A DNA stretch of 49,536 nt, from contig NZ_CABGGS010000010.1 of the NCBI RefSeq assembly GCF_902158555.1, positions 1-49,536 of the forward strand. Direction: 5' to 3'. Made by a program: the position numbers and the translations under genes. The DNA is from Klebsiella spallanzanii. Its GTDB lineage: Bacteria > Pseudomonadota > Gammaproteobacteria > Enterobacterales > Enterobacteriaceae. Numbering within the stretch: the first letter of the stretch is position 1; each line of letters begins with the position of its first letter. Below, piece by piece: positions 17,634 to 30,248 of this stretch. The notes beneath the pieces were generated by a model. That model did not search any database and was not told the origin of the DNA. It saw only the letters and a list, made by a program, of their open reading frames with translations.

Positions 17634-18593
17634 ATGAGTAAAGTATTTACCATTGGAGAAATTCTGGTTGAAATCATGGCAGACCAGAAAGGCCAGCAGT
17701 TTGATCAAACCGGCGTCTGGAATGGCCCATATCCCAGCGGCGCACCGGCTATTTTCATCGACCAGGTTACGCGCTTCGGCGTTCCGTGTGGAATTATTAG
17801 CTGCGTAGGGAAAGATGGTTTTGGCGATATTAATATCAACCGCCTGGCAGCGGACGGTGTGGATATTCGGGGAATTTCCGTGCTACCGCTGGAAACGACC
17901 GGTAGCGCTTTTGTCACCTATCATGAGTCTGGCGATCGGGACTTTATATTTAATATTAAAAATGCCGCCTGTGGGAAACTATCGGCCAGCCATGTTGATA
18001 ATGCACTGCTTCAGGACTGCACGCATTTTCATATTATGGGGTCCTCGCTCTTTTCGTTTCATATGGTTAATGCCGTAAAGAAAGCGGTGATGCTGGTCAA
18101 AGAGAATGGTGGCACAATCTCTTTCGACCCGAATATTCGTAAAGAGATGCTCGATATTCCAGAAATGCGTGATGCTTTGCATTTTGTATTAGAGCTGACG
18201 GATATTTATATGCCCAGTGAAGGTGAGGTGCTGCTGTTATCGCCGCATTCAACCCCGGAGAGAGCGATTGCAGGGTTCCTTGAGGACGGCGTGAAGGAAG
18301 TGATCGTCAAACGCGGCAGCAAGGGCGCGAGTTTCTGGTCCGCAACAGAGCAGTTTCATGTCGACAGTTATCCGGTAGAGGAAATTGACCCTACCGGCGC
18401 AGGAGATTGCTTCGGCGGCGCATATATTGCCTGTCGTCAGCTGGGTTACGATGTGCGGCAGGCTCTGCAATATGCGAACGCCTGCGGAGCGCTGGCGGTA
18501 ACTCGCCGCGGCCCCATGGAGGGAACGTCGATGTTTGCGGAGATTACCGATTTTATTAACCACCACCACGCGATGGTACAGGAAGGCTGTTGA
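17634..18593 (+). CDS. PfkB-family sugar kinase (copy 2), substrate unknown
   Basis: This 319-aa ribokinase-family kinase is encoded in the transporter operon, 21 bases after the permease. It shares with copy 1 the TIGEILVEI start, GPYPSGAPAIF lid, CVGKDGFG, DFIFNI, HIMGSSLFSF, SFDPNIRKEMLDIPEM, and DPTGAGDCFG with catalytic Asp258. By eye roughly half of all positions are identical. The motif TIGEILVEIMA is what I associate with tagatose-kinase-like proteins, suggesting a ketose or related sugar; this is not proven. The stop overlaps the next start (TGATG). Confidence 0.88.
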   Translation: MSKVFTIGEILVEIMADQKGQQFDQTGVWNGPYPSGAPAIFIDQVTRFGVPCGIISCVGKDGFGDININRLAADGVDIRGISVLPLETTGSAFVTYHESGDRDFIFNIKNAACGKLSASHVDNALLQDCTHFHIMGSSLFSFHMVNAVKKAVMLVKENGGTISFDPNIRKEMLDIPEMRDALHFVLELTDIYMPSEGEVLLLSPHSTPERAIAGFLEDGVKEVIVKRGSKGASFWSATEQFHVDSYPVEEIDPTGAGDCFGGAYIACRQLGYDVRQALQYANACGALAVTRRGPMEGTSMFAEITDFINHHHAMVQEGC

Positions 18594-19645
18594 TGAAAAA
18601 TGCCAACGACATTCGCCCGTGGATTGGTCATCTTTCTCAGGTGGCGGGGATTAAACATTACGAACTATGTAGCGGTAAGGCGAAGGGAACGGAAGCTTTT
18701 GACGTCCGAACCGGCGCGGGGCTGGATTTTACGGTAGTGAAAGACCGGGCGTTGGATATTGCGTGGGCCAGCTACAAAGGCACTGCGCTCTCTTTCATCA
18801 CCGCCAATGGCATGGTGGCACCAACCTTTTTTGACGCTCAGGGCAACGGTTTTTTACGCAGCTTTTATGCCGGGCTCTTAACCACCTGTGGACTGAGCTA
18901 CATCGGCACGCCCTGCGAAGATGAAGGCGAAGCGCTAGGTCTGCATGGCCGCATCGCTGCTACGCCAGCCGAAGAGGTGGGCTATCGCACGGAGCAGACG
19001 GTTAACAGCATGGAATTTATTATTACCGGTAAAGTCCATGAAAGTCGGTTATTCGGGGAAAATCTGACGCTGGAAAGAACGATCCGCTGCGCTTATGGTA
19101 GCAATACGCTGTTTATCGAGGATAAGGTCACTAATAACGGCTTTACCGCCCAGCCGCTGCAAATTCTTTACCACTTTAACTACGGCTGGCCGCTGCTTTC
19201 GCCGGAGGCGGAAATTATTTTATCGGCTAAAAGCGTTACTCCGCGTAATTCCCGTGCGGCGGAAGGGCTGGCGGAACATTTGGTGATTAACGCACCGCAG
19301 CCCGGCTTTGAGGAGCAGGTTTACTATCTGACGCTGAACGGCGATAGCAAAGGGATGAGTAAAGTTGCGCTCATTAACCATCAGCTCGGCTGGGGGGTCT
19401 ATGAGAAATTCGATACTCAGGTGCTGCCGAACTTCATTCAGTGGAAAAATCTGGGAGCAGGTGAATACGTGATGGGGCTGGAGGTAAGCAATAGTTTTCC
19501 TGATGGGCGCAGTACGGAACGTGAGGCGGGCCGTTTGCCGTTTATCCAGGCGGGTGAGACCAAACGATATTGCTTTGAGCTGGGGATCGTCGAAGGTGAA
19601 GCGGAGATTGCGGCATTAAGGGCGGAAATTGCCGACTATAGCTAG
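18593..19645 (+). CDS. DUF4432 family protein, aldose 1-epimerase-like
   Basis: This 350-aa protein resembles the DUF4432 branch of the galactose mutarotase superfamily. The pattern includes RTGAGLDFTVVKDRALDIAWAS near the N-terminus, GLTTCGLSYIGTPC-like and GLHGRIA motifs, and YHFNYGWPLLSPEAEI in the core, where active-site histidines are expected. The likely role is anomer interconversion, or isomer epimerisation, of the transported sugar. I chose ATG 18593, which overlaps the kinase stop and has AGGAAGG upstream, over TTG 18590. It is the last gene of the operon. The precise reaction is unknown. Confidence 0.82.
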   Translation: MKNANDIRPWIGHLSQVAGIKHYELCSGKAKGTEAFDVRTGAGLDFTVVKDRALDIAWASYKGTALSFITANGMVAPTFFDAQGNGFLRSFYAGLLTTCGLSYIGTPCEDEGEALGLHGRIAATPAEEVGYRTEQTVNSMEFIITGKVHESRLFGENLTLERTIRCAYGSNTLFIEDKVTNNGFTAQPLQILYHFNYGWPLLSPEAEIILSAKSVTPRNSRAAEGLAEHLVINAPQPGFEEQVYYLTLNGDSKGMSKVALINHQLGWGVYEKFDTQVLPNFIQWKNLGAGEYVMGLEVSNSFPDGRSTEREAGRLPFIQAGETKRYCFELGIVEGEAEIAALRAEIADYS

Positions 19646-19654
19646 ATATTGAAT

Positions 19655-19682
19655 GTAAAAAAGGGAGGTTTTGGCCTCCCTT
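19655..19682 (-). terminator. Terminator of accBC (possibly bidirectional)
   Basis: AAGGGAGG and CCTCCCTT form an 8-bp stem around a 6-base loop. On the minus strand it is followed by TTTTTT, a good rho-independent terminator for accBC. On the plus strand the T run is only two bases, so termination of the sugar operon there would be weak. A second hairpin (CGTCCGTC/GACGGACG, 19694-19717) sits between it and the accC stop. Confidence 0.8.
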
Positions 19683-19723
19683 GTCGTTGATTGCGTCCGT
19701 CGTTACGTTGACGGACGAAAGCA

Positions 19724-21073
19724 TTACTTCTCCTGCAACCCGAGCTTTTTCTCCAGATAGTGGATGTTGGTACCACCATGCTGGAAGTGCTCGTCGTTCA
19801 TGATGCGGATCTGCAAATCGACGTTGGTTTTGATACCGTCGATAATCAGTTCCTGCAGCGCATTTTTCATACGCGCGATGGCCACATCACGGTTTTCACC
19901 GTAGCAGATAAGCTTGCCGATCATTGAGTCATAGTACGGAGGTACCGTGTAGCCTGCGTAGATATGAGACTCCCAGCGTACGCCAAACCCGCCCGGCGCG
20001 TGGAAGCGGGTAATTTTACCCGGGCTCGGCAGGAAGGTGTTCGGATCTTCGGCATTGATACGGCATTCCACCGCATGGCCTTTAACCGCCACTTCTTCTT
20101 GCTTGATAGACAGCGGTTGGCCCGCAGCGATACGCAGCTGCTCTTTGATCAGGTCAACACCGGTGATCATTTCGGTTACCGGGTGTTCAACCTGAATACG
20201 GGTGTTCATTTCAATGAAATAGAACTCGCCGTTTTCGAACAGGAACTCAAAAGTACCCGCGCCGCGATAGCCGATATCAACACACGCTTTGGAGCAACGT
20301 TCGCCGATATAGCGACGCAGTTCCGGCGTAATGCCTGGTGCCGGCGCTTCTTCTACGACTTTCTGGTGACGACGCTGCATAGAGCAGTCGCGTTCCGCCA
20401 GATAAATAGCGTTGCCCTGGCCGTCAGCCAGTACCTGGATCTCAATGTGACGAGGATTCTCCAGGTACTTCTCCATATAAACCATGTCGTTGTTGAAAGC
20501 CGCTTTCGCTTCCGCTTTGGTCATGGAGATGGATTGCGCCAGCTCGGCGTCGCTGCGCACAACGCGCATACCGCGACCGCCGCCGCCGCCGGAGGCTTTG
20601 ATAATCACCGGATAACCGATGCGTTTCGCATGGGCGCGGTTAACGTCCATATCTTCGCCCAGCGGGCCGTCAGAACCCGGAACGGTCGGAACGCCTGCTT
20701 TTTTCATTGCGGTGATAGCGGACACTTTATCGCCCATCAGGCGGATTGTGTCAGCTTTCGGGCCGATAAAGATAAAGCCGGAGCGCTCAACCTGTTCAGC
20801 GAAGTTGGCGTTTTCGGACAGGAAACCATAGCCTGGGTGAATAGCTACCGCGCCAGTGATCTCAGCAGCGCTGATAATCGCCGGGATATTCAGATAGCTT
20901 TTTACGGACGGAGCCGGGCCGATACAGACCGTCTCATCCGCTAACAATACGTGTTTTAAATCGCGATCCGCCGTTGAGTGCACAGCAACGGTCTTGATGC
21001 CTAATTCTTTACAGGCACGCAGGATACGCAATGCAATCTCGCCACGGTTGGCGATAACAATTTTATCCAGCAT
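19724..21073 (-). CDS. accC: Biotin carboxylase subunit of acetyl-CoA carboxylase
   Basis: This 449-aa enzyme carboxylates the biotin on AccB using ATP and bicarbonate, the first step of fatty acid synthesis. I chose ATG 21073 ([18 protein letters not shown]), giving the exact E. coli length; the frame extends further but without merit. An N-terminal biotin-carboxylase fold is followed by an ATP-grasp domain with the glycine-rich loop [32 protein letters not shown], and the [14 protein letters not shown] catalytic motif. The C-terminal domain has [13 protein letters not shown]. It lies 10 bases after accB, in the accBC operon. Confidence 0.98.
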   Translation of the reverse strand: MLDKIVIANRGEIALRILRACKELGIKTVAVHSTADRDLKHVLLADETVCIGPAPSVKSYLNIPAIISAAEITGAVAIHPGYGFLSENANFAEQVERSGFIFIGPKADTIRLMGDKVSAITAMKKAGVPTVPGSDGPLGEDMDVNRAHAKRIGYPVIIKASGGGGGRGMRVVRSDAELAQSISMTKAEAKAAFNNDMVYMEKYLENPRHIEIQVLADGQGNAIYLAERDCSMQRRHQKVVEEAPAPGITPELRRYIGERCSKACVDIGYRGAGTFEFLFENGEFYFIEMNTRIQVEHPVTEMITGVDLIKEQLRIAAGQPLSIKQEEVAVKGHAVECRINAEDPNTFLPSPGKITRFHAPGGFGVRWESHIYAGYTVPPYYDSMIGKLICYGENRDVAIARMKNALQELIIDGIKTNVDLQIRIMNDEHFQHGGTNIHYLEKKLGLQEK

Positions 21074-21083
21074 GTTCGCCTCG

Positions 21084-21557
21084 TTATTCGATGACGACCA
21101 GTGGCTCGTCAAATTCTACCGGTTGACCACTTTCGACCAGAATGGCTTTCACCACGCCGGATTTATCGGCTTCGATCTGGTTCATCATTTTCATGGCTTC
21201 AACGATGCACAGGGTATCGCCCGCGTTAACTTTCTGACCGATTTCGATGAATGCTTTCGCGTCCGGGCTCGGGGTGCGGTAGAAAGTACCAACCATTGGG
21301 GAACGTACGATGTGACCACTGATTTCCGCTGCCGCAGGGGCTTCCATTGCTGGAGTTGCCGCCGGAGCGACAGCGTTAGACAGAGCTGGCTGCTGCTGCA
21401 TCATTGGTGCAGAGTAAGCCTGTTGCATCACCGGGAAACCTGCATTTGGCGCAGAACGACTGATACGTACAGATTCTTCGCCTTCAGAAATTTCCAGTTC
21501 GGAGATGCCTGATTCTTCAACCAGCTCGATCAGTTTTTTTATCTTACGAATATCCAT
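21084..21557 (-). CDS. accB: Biotin carboxyl carrier protein of acetyl-CoA carboxylase
   Basis: This 157-aa carrier is biotinylated and shuttles carboxyl groups from AccC to the carboxyltransferase. An N-terminal helical domain ([17 protein letters not shown]) is followed by an Ala/Pro/Gln-rich linker at about residues 45-78. The C-terminal biotinyl domain carries Lys123 in EAMKMMN, with the thumb region at about SPDAKAF. E. coli AccB is 156 aa, so one residue is added. AccB is known to autorepress its operon in E. coli. Followed by accC. Confidence 0.98.
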   Translation of the reverse strand: MDIRKIKKLIELVEESGISELEISEGEESVRISRSAPNAGFPVMQQAYSAPMMQQQPALSNAVAPAATPAMEAPAAAEISGHIVRSPMVGTFYRTPSPDAKAFIEIGQKVNAGDTLCIVEAMKMMNQIEADKSGVVKAILVESGQPVEFDEPLVVIE

Positions 21558-21950
21558 GAGTGGGTTCCGTACTCTTTGTTTAGTGTGATTGTGACAGGCG
21601 TGTTAGCACCGTCTGTAAAGCATATGAACTACTGCTACGAACAAGACGCCGCGTCTCTTTTGAGGTCGACATGTAAGCTCCGATAGTCTAGTAGCAAAAT
21701 GCGGAACTTATCAGCCATCATGCGGCCATCTTCTGCCATTCTCGGGTAAAAAACAAAATATACCTTCGATGCGCGATTGTCACCTTTTCGGGACTCAAAA
21801 AGCCCGTCAGGAAAACCAAAGTCGCACATTATAACTATTTCGTAGCATTTGGCAGCTAAATACTGGTCTTATCAGGGAAGATTATCAACCGCTATCGTGT
21901 AAAGAGTCGCGGTTGATAAAAGATCTGCGGGAAACTGCACACATCCGAAA
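21558..21950 (-). promoter_or_regulatory. accBC promoter and long leader
   Basis: The interval holds a perfect minus-strand -10 TATAAT (21828-21833), giving an expected start near 21821 and a leader of about 260 nt, like the long E. coli accB leader. No strong -35 is visible. A dyad GGGCTTTTTGAGTCCC at 21790-21805 lies in the leader. Upstream, TTATCAACCGC (21882-21892) and GCGGTTGATAA (21909-21919) form a perfect 11-bp inverted repeat. A 64-codon open frame at 21635-21829 looks incidental. Confidence 0.5.
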
Positions 21951-22550
21951 TTAGCGCCACCACTGGCGGAACTTCTTGTATCGCCATGCTAAAACTAGGA
22001 CCGCCAGCAGTGCATAGATTATCGGCTGCGGGGATAAAATCTTCACCGACCACAGGTAGTGAATCGGAGCGAGGATCGCGACAACATAGACGAAATTATG
22101 CAATGTTTGCCAACAGCGGCCCAATTTTCGCTGCATGGCTTGTGTTGACGTCACCGCCAGCGTCAGCAGAATCAACCAGCTTATTAAACCCAGCGTCAGA
22201 TAAGGCCGGGTGAGTACTTCCGTGCCCAATAACGCCAGATTATTGATTCCGAGCTCGAGTAGCGTATAGCTGGTCAGATGCAGAGTCGCCCAGGCAAAGC
22301 ACCATAGACCTAATAAGCGTCGGGTACGAATCAATAACGGCTGTTTAGCGTAGCGCGCCAGCGGCGAGACCAGCAAGGTCGCCAGCAGGAATTTCAGAGC
22401 CATCCTACCGGTAAAGTGTTGGATATCCTTTGCCGGATCGGCGCTGAAATACCCCTGATGTCCGGCCCAAAATAGCCAGATAAAAGGCAAAAAACCAGCC
22501 AGATTGAGAAGCACTTTCAGCCAGGTTATCTGCTTTACGTTCAGGCGCAC
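21951..22550 (-). CDS. msrQ: Heme membrane subunit of periplasmic methionine sulfoxide reductase
   Basis: This 199-aa inner-membrane b-type heme protein passes electrons to MsrP for repair of oxidised periplasmic proteins. Six hydrophobic segments carry conserved heme-region histidines ([42 protein letters not shown]). It matches the YedZ family in length. It starts with GTG at 22550, sharing one base with the msrP TAG, so translation is coupled. E. coli K-12 has msrPQ elsewhere; Salmonella is known to carry them near accB. Confidence 0.95.
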   Translation of the reverse strand: MRLNVKQITWLKVLLNLAGFLPFIWLFWAGHQGYFSADPAKDIQHFTGRMALKFLLATLLVSPLARYAKQPLLIRTRRLLGLWCFAWATLHLTSYTLLELGINNLALLGTEVLTRPYLTLGLISWLILLTLAVTSTQAMQRKLGRCWQTLHNFVYVVAILAPIHYLWSVKILSPQPIIYALLAVLVLAWRYKKFRQWWR

Positions 22551-23551
22551 TAGTAATTCTCCCGCAAATTCAGGCCCCGATAGAGCGATGCCACTTCATC
22601 AGCATAGCCGTTGAATAGCAGCGTCGGCTGGCGTTTGACATCCAGTACGCCGCCTGAGCCGATAAAACGCTCGGTGGCCTGCGACCAGCGAGGGTGATCG
22701 ACGTGCGGATTAACGTTAGCGTAGAAACCATACTCATCGGGTCCGGCAAGGTTCCAGGTCGTCGGGGGACGCTCGCGGGTCAACTCGATGCTGACGATGG
22801 ACTTAATCCCTTTAAAACCGTACTTCCATGGAACGGTAAGCCGAACCGGCGCGCCGTTTTGCGGGGGCAGCGCCTTACCGTACACGCCTACGGTAAGCAG
22901 AGTTAGAGGGTGCATGGCTTCATCGAGCCGCAATCCTTCAACATAAGGATACGCCAGGCCACCGCCGATAAAACGGTCCTTTTGACCGGGCATTTGCTCT
23001 GGGGCATAAAGCGTTTTGAATGCGACATAGCGTGCGTTGCTGGTGGGTTCGACCAGTGACAGTAATTTATGCAGCGGGAATCCGACCCACGGAACGACCA
23101 TCGACCAGGCCTCTACGCAGCGCATTCGGTAAATTCGTTCTTCCAGAGGGAATCTGCTGGTCAGGTCGTCATGATCGAGCGTCAGCGGTTTTGCCACTTC
23201 GCCGCCGATCGTCAGCGTCCAGGGGTCAGTGACCAGGCTACCGGCATTCGCCGCCGGGTCGGCTTTATCCAGGCCAAACTCATAAAAGTTGTTGTAGCCG
23301 GAGACCTTATCTTCCGGCGTCAGCGTCAGATTGTTTTGCCACTGCATTGGTTTGTCGAAAGTCAGCGCTTTACCCGCAGGCGCCGGTGGGCGGTCGTTGC
23401 CTTTAAACCAATTCAGCAGGTCAGCTTGCGCAGAGGGTGAAAGGGACAGGGCGGTCGCGCTGATGCCTAGCATTTTCAGGACCTGGCGACGTTGCAGCAT
23501 AAAAACGGATTCTGCCGTTACGTCGGCTTCCGTCAGTTTTTTGGGTTTCAT
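22550..23551 (-). CDS. msrP: Molybdopterin-containing methionine sulfoxide reductase, catalytic subunit
   Basis: This 333-aa periplasmic enzyme reduces protein methionine sulfoxide. The twin-arginine signal carries [11 protein letters not shown] at residues 19-29 with cleavage after AQA, exporting the folded protein through Tat. The molybdenum ligand is Cys145 in [10 protein letters not shown]; the sulfite-oxidase-type fold continues with [17 protein letters not shown] chose ATG 23551, which has GGAGG at 5-base spacing and gives the E. coli-like length, over the ATG at 23566. It is followed by msrQ. Confidence 0.96.
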   Translation of the reverse strand: MKPKKLTEADVTAESVFMLQRRQVLKMLGISATALSLSPSAQADLLNWFKGNDRPPAPAGKALTFDKPMQWQNNLTLTPEDKVSGYNNFYEFGLDKADPAANAGSLVTDPWTLTIGGEVAKPLTLDHDDLTSRFPLEERIYRMRCVEAWSMVVPWVGFPLHKLLSLVEPTSNARYVAFKTLYAPEQMPGQKDRFIGGGLAYPYVEGLRLDEAMHPLTLLTVGVYGKALPPQNGAPVRLTVPWKYGFKGIKSIVSIELTRERPPTTWNLAGPDEYGFYANVNPHVDHPRWSQATERFIGSGGVLDVKRQPTLLFNGYADEVASLYRGLNLRENY

Positions 23552-23628
23552 GGCATCCTCCGTCATGCATTTTTCTAAGCATGACGGAGGCGGAGAGTTA
23601 TCGCGAATATGTCACGAAAAATTGCAGA

Positions 23629-24603
23629 TTAGGCGATCTTCACCAGCGTGCGGCCCTGGATCTGGTTAGCCATAATTTTATTGGCAAACTCAGGGGCCTC
23701 GGCGAGGGTAATTTCGGTTGCGCTTTGCGCATAGAAAGATTCCGGTAGATCGCGAACCAGCCGCTGCCATGCTTCAGCGCGGCGGGCGGGGGGAGTCATC
23801 ACCGAATCAACGCCCTGCAGGCGCACGTTACGCAGAATAAACGGCATCACGGTCGTTGGCAGAGCAAAACCGCCCGCCAGGCCGCAGGCCGCGACGCAGC
23901 CGCCGTAGTTCATCTGCGCCAGCACTTTTGCCAGCACTTTATCGCCGACGGTATCAACGGCACCGGCCCAAAGCTGCTTTTCCAGCGGACGGGTTTCGGC
24001 GAACTCATCGCGGCTAAGGATGCGTTGAGCGCCAAGACTTTTCAGATATTCATGGGTACTTTCGCGCCCGGAAACCGCTGCCACCTTGTATCCCAGATGA
24101 TGCAGCAGCGCGACTGCGGTGCTGCCAACGCCGCCGCTGGCCCCGGTGACCACGATTTCGCCATCTTCAGGACGAACCCCCGCGTCTTCCAGCGCCATTA
24201 CGCACAGCATAGCGGTGAAGCCCGCGGTACCAATAGCCATTGCTTTACGCCCATCCAGGCCTTGAGGCATTGCAACCAGCCAGTCGCCTTTGACGCGAGC
24301 GCGCTCTGCCAGACCACCCCAGTGGTTTTCGCCAACGCCCCAGCCGGTCAACAGCACCTGCTGGCCCGCATGGAAACGCGGATCTTCGCTGCTGTGCACG
24401 GAACCAGCAAAGTCGATGCCAGGAATCATCGGAAAGTTACGGATGATTTTTCCTTTACCAGTGATAGCCAACGCATCTTTATAGTTGAGACTCGACCATT
24501 GGATATCCACTGTCACATCGCCCTGCGGCAGCTGGCTGGCGTCAATGGTTTGCACCGAAGAGAGAGTTTTGCCATCCTGCTGTTCTAAGATTAAAGCCTG
24601 CAT
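23629..24603 (-). CDS. acuI: Acrylyl-CoA reductase (NADPH) AcuI / YhdH
   Basis: This 324-aa zinc-independent medium-chain oxidoreductase reduces acrylyl-CoA to propionyl-CoA with NADPH and protects against this toxic intermediate. An N-terminal GroES-like domain (SSLNYKDALAITGKG, IPGIDFAGSV) precedes a Rossmann domain with the dinucleotide motif VTGASGGVGSTAVALL. I chose ATG 24603 (MQALILEQQDG), matching E. coli length; the frame extends to 24738 but without homology. It is divergent from csrD, as in E. coli. Confidence 0.95.
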   Translation of the reverse strand: MQALILEQQDGKTLSSVQTIDASQLPQGDVTVDIQWSSLNYKDALAITGKGKIIRNFPMIPGIDFAGSVHSSEDPRFHAGQQVLLTGWGVGENHWGGLAERARVKGDWLVAMPQGLDGRKAMAIGTAGFTAMLCVMALEDAGVRPEDGEIVVTGASGGVGSTAVALLHHLGYKVAAVSGRESTHEYLKSLGAQRILSRDEFAETRPLEKQLWAGAVDTVGDKVLAKVLAQMNYGGCVAACGLAGGFALPTTVMPFILRNVRLQGVDSVMTPPARRAEAWQRLVRDLPESFYAQSATEITLAEAPEFANKIMANQIQGRTLVKIA

Positions 24604-24822
24604 GCGCCGGTCCTCATAGGTTGGATGATTGGAAAATTTTTTCTGCAGACTATACTCGCTAACGGCATTATTACACCGATGTAACGCAATAAATTGCCAG
24701 ATACGCCAGCTTTGGTAGTATGCGTCGCTCTTTAGCAAGTTAGTGCTTACTTTAGCTTAGGCGCCAGCACAGGAGCCCGGATGTTTATCGGGTCGTCATT
24801 CACACGCGGAGTTAACACAGGG

Positions 24823-26763
24823 ATGCGATTAACGACGAAATTCTCAGCCTTTGTCACGCTACTTACCAGCCTGACTATTTTTGTCACGCTGATTGGCGCT
24901 TCGCTGAGTTTTTATAATGGTATTCAGCTAAAAATGACCAACCGCGTTCAGGCGGTGGCGACGATGCTGGATAACCGGCTGGTCTCCATGTCTTTTGATC
25001 AGCTTGAACCGCAGATGGATGAGCTGATGACGCCGGTCGAAGTGGTACGTGTCGATTTCCAGCTTAATGGTAAATCGGCGTACAGCCATTCGCGTACCGA
25101 TAACTATCGCCCCTTAGGCAGCAGTAATCAGTTCCGTAATATCACTGTCCCATCGCTTAAACATCCCGGTATGACCATTCATCTGGTTTATCTGGATCCG
25201 ATGGCGAATTACTTCCGTTCATTACATGTCACCGCACCGCTGTCGATAGCCATCGGTTTTATGGTGCTGATTATCTTTTTTTCGGTGCGCTGGATCCGCC
25301 GCCAGCTCGCAGGCCAGGAGTTACTGGAACTGCGGGCCGTGCGTATTCTTAACGGCGAACGCGGACCGCAGGTGCGCGGTTCGGTACACGAATGGCCAAC
25401 CAATACCAGCAGCGCGCTGGATATGCTGCTATCAGAACTCCAGTTTGCCAGCGATCAGCGCAGCCGTATGGATACGCTGATTCGTTCTTATGTTGCGCAA
25501 GATTCAAAAACCGGACTGAGTAACCGACTGTTCTTTGATAATCAGCTGACGACGCTGCTCGAAGATCAGGAAAAGGTAGGGTCGTATGGCATCGTCATGA
25601 TGATCCGCTTGCCGGACTTCGATCTGCTGCGAGATAACTGGGGACGTGCCGCGACCGAAGAGCATTACTTTACGCTGATCAACATGCTTTCCACCTTTAT
25701 TATGCGCTACCCCGGCGCGCTGCTGGCCCGCTATCACCGTAGCGATTTTGCCGTCCTGCTTCCTCATCGCACGTTAAAAGAGGCTGACAGCATTGCCGGA
25801 TTGCTATTGAAAGCCATGGATGCCCTGCCGCCGACGCGAATTCTCGATCGTGACGATATGATGCATATCGGGATCTGTGCATTCCGCAGTGGGCAAACGG
25901 CGGCTCAGGTCATGGAGCATGCGGAAGCGGCGACGCGTAATGCAGTATTACAGGGCAGCAATAGCTGGGCTGTCTATGATGATTCTCTGCCGGAGAAAGG
26001 GCGCGGAAACGTTCGCTGGCGTACGCTTATCGAGCAAATGCTAAGCCGCGGCGGGCCGCGACTCTACCAGAAACCTGCCGTTACCCGTGATGGTCGCGTG
26101 CACCATCGTGAGCTAATGTGCCGTCTCTATGATGGTAAGGAAGAGGTGATTGCGGCGGAATATATGCCGATGGTGTTGCAGTTCGGCTTAGCGGAAGAGT
26201 ATGACCGGTTGCAAATAACCCGGCTGATGCCGTTTTTAGGCTTCTGGCCAGAAGAAAACCTTGCGCTACAGATCACCGTTGAGTCGTTGATCCGCCCCCG
26301 ATTCCAGCGTTGGCTGCGCGATACTTTGATGCAATGCGAAAAATCGCAACGTCGGCGTATTATTTTTGAACTTGCGGAGGCGGATGTTTGTCAATATATC
26401 GGCCGCCTGCAGCCTGTTATGCGGTTGATTAATGCTTTAGGTATTCGGGTTGCTGTTGTTCAGGCGGGTCTGACGCTGGTTGGAACCAGCTGGATTAAGC
26501 AACTTGACGTTGAAGTGATTAAGCTGCATTCGGGGTTATCACGAAATATAGAAAAACGCAGTGAGAATCAGCTATTGGTCCAGAGTCTGGTAGAAGCCTG
26601 TAAAGGAATGCCGATTCAGGTTTTCGCGACTGGCGTACTCAGCCGGAGCGAGTGGCAGGTACTGTCCCAATGCGGTGTCACCGGTGGTCAGGGGGAATTT
26701 TTTGCCGCCTCACAACCACTTGACACAAATGTGAAAAAATATTCGCAAAGATACTCTGTTTGA
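24823..26763 (+). CDS. csrD: Regulator of CsrB/CsrC RNA decay, CsrD
   Basis: This 646-aa inner-membrane protein targets the regulatory RNAs CsrB and CsrC for RNase E decay. Its N-terminus has two transmembrane segments (residues 10-32 and about 137-155) around a periplasmic loop, then a HAMP-like linker. Its GGDEF domain is degenerate (HRSDF in the active-site position) and the EAL domain begins with ELMCRLYDG in place of EAL, as in E. coli CsrD, so it neither makes nor degrades c-di-GMP. I chose ATG 24823 (MRLTTKFSAFVTLL), giving exactly the E. coli length. Confidence 0.95.
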   Translation: MRLTTKFSAFVTLLTSLTIFVTLIGASLSFYNGIQLKMTNRVQAVATMLDNRLVSMSFDQLEPQMDELMTPVEVVRVDFQLNGKSAYSHSRTDNYRPLGSSNQFRNITVPSLKHPGMTIHLVYLDPMANYFRSLHVTAPLSIAIGFMVLIIFFSVRWIRRQLAGQELLELRAVRILNGERGPQVRGSVHEWPTNTSSALDMLLSELQFASDQRSRMDTLIRSYVAQDSKTGLSNRLFFDNQLTTLLEDQEKVGSYGIVMMIRLPDFDLLRDNWGRAATEEHYFTLINMLSTFIMRYPGALLARYHRSDFAVLLPHRTLKEADSIAGLLLKAMDALPPTRILDRDDMMHIGICAFRSGQTAAQVMEHAEAATRNAVLQGSNSWAVYDDSLPEKGRGNVRWRTLIEQMLSRGGPRLYQKPAVTRDGRVHHRELMCRLYDGKEEVIAAEYMPMVLQFGLAEEYDRLQITRLMPFLGFWPEENLALQITVESLIRPRFQRWLRDTLMQCEKSQRRRIIFELAEADVCQYIGRLQPVMRLINALGIRVAVVQAGLTLVGTSWIKQLDVEVIKLHSGLSRNIEKRSENQLLVQSLVEACKGMPIQVFATGVLSRSEWQVLSQCGVTGGQGEFFAASQPLDTNVKKYSQRYSV

Positions 26764-28112
<1,349 letters not shown>

Positions 28113-28182
28113 TCAGCCTGAGATCAGGGTGGCTGATTTACGGCTGCCCCGGTCTTAACTGACACGAGAATACGCATAGCCT

Positions 28183-29657
<1,475 letters not shown>

Positions 29658-29664
29658 GGTTGAT

Positions 29665-30246
29665 ATGACGACTCTGTATCTTGCTTCTGGTTCCCCGCGT
29701 CGGCAGGAACTACTGACCCAGCTTGGGCTCTCTTTTGAACGTGTGGTTCCCGGTATTGAGGAACAACGCCAACCGCAGGAGAGCGCCCAGCAGTATGTTG
29801 CCCGACTGGCGCGTGAGAAAGCGCAGGCTGGCGTGGCTCTGGCACCGCTTGACCTCCCTGTTTTAGGGGCGGATACCATTGTCATCCTCAACGGTGAAGT
29901 GCTGGAAAAGCCGCGTGATGCCGCACACGCTGCAGAGATGCTGCGTATGCTTTCCGGGAAAACGCATCAGGTTATGACCGCCGTCGCGTTGGCCGACAGG
30001 CAGCAGACGCTGGATTGCCTGGTGGTGACGGAAGTGACCTTCCGTGTACTCTCAGGGCAGGATATCGCCGACTATGTTGCCAGCGGCGAACCTTTAGATA
30101 AAGCAGGCGCATACGGTATTCAGGGGCTGGGTGGCTGTTTCGTCAGGAAGATAAATGGCAGCTATCACGCCGTAGTTGGCTTACCGCTGGTGGAAACGTA
30201 TGAGTTGCTGAGTAACTTTAACTCACTGCGTGAAGAAAAGGGATAA
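29665..30246 (+). CDS. yhdE: Maf-family nucleoside triphosphate pyrophosphatase YhdE
   Basis: This 193-aa enzyme hydrolyses dTTP, UTP and related nucleotides to monophosphates, a house-cleaning role; E. coli YhdE is the dTTP/UTP type. Motifs are [12 protein letters not shown] at the N-terminus, LGADTIV with the metal-binding Asp, [12 protein letters not shown], and [13 protein letters not shown] near the C-terminus. I chose ATG 29665, with AAGG upstream, over the frame opening at 29644 inside mreD. The C-terminus is slightly shorter than E. coli (197 aa). Confidence 0.95.
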   Translation: MTTLYLASGSPRRQELLTQLGLSFERVVPGIEEQRQPQESAQQYVARLAREKAQAGVALAPLDLPVLGADTIVILNGEVLEKPRDAAHAAEMLRMLSGKTHQVMTAVALADRQQTLDCLVVTEVTFRVLSGQDIADYVASGEPLDKAGAYGIQGLGGCFVRKINGSYHAVVGLPLVETYELLSNFNSLREEKG

Positions 30247-30248
30247 AG

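Noticed and set aside
11723..18593. The two kinases as KDG kinase or ribokinase with certain substrate
   Set aside because: PfkB motifs are shared across many sugars; no KDG aldolase or ribose genes are adjacent, so no substrate was assigned.
19964..20944. A 326-codon plus-strand open frame opposite accC
   Set aside because: It mirrors the accC coding strand, has no ribosome site, and its histidine/arginine-rich peptide is typical of antisense frames in GC-rich genes.
21635..21829. A possible small protein in the accB leader (64 codons, minus strand)
   Set aside because: No clear ribosome site or recognisable pattern; long leaders are normal for accBC.
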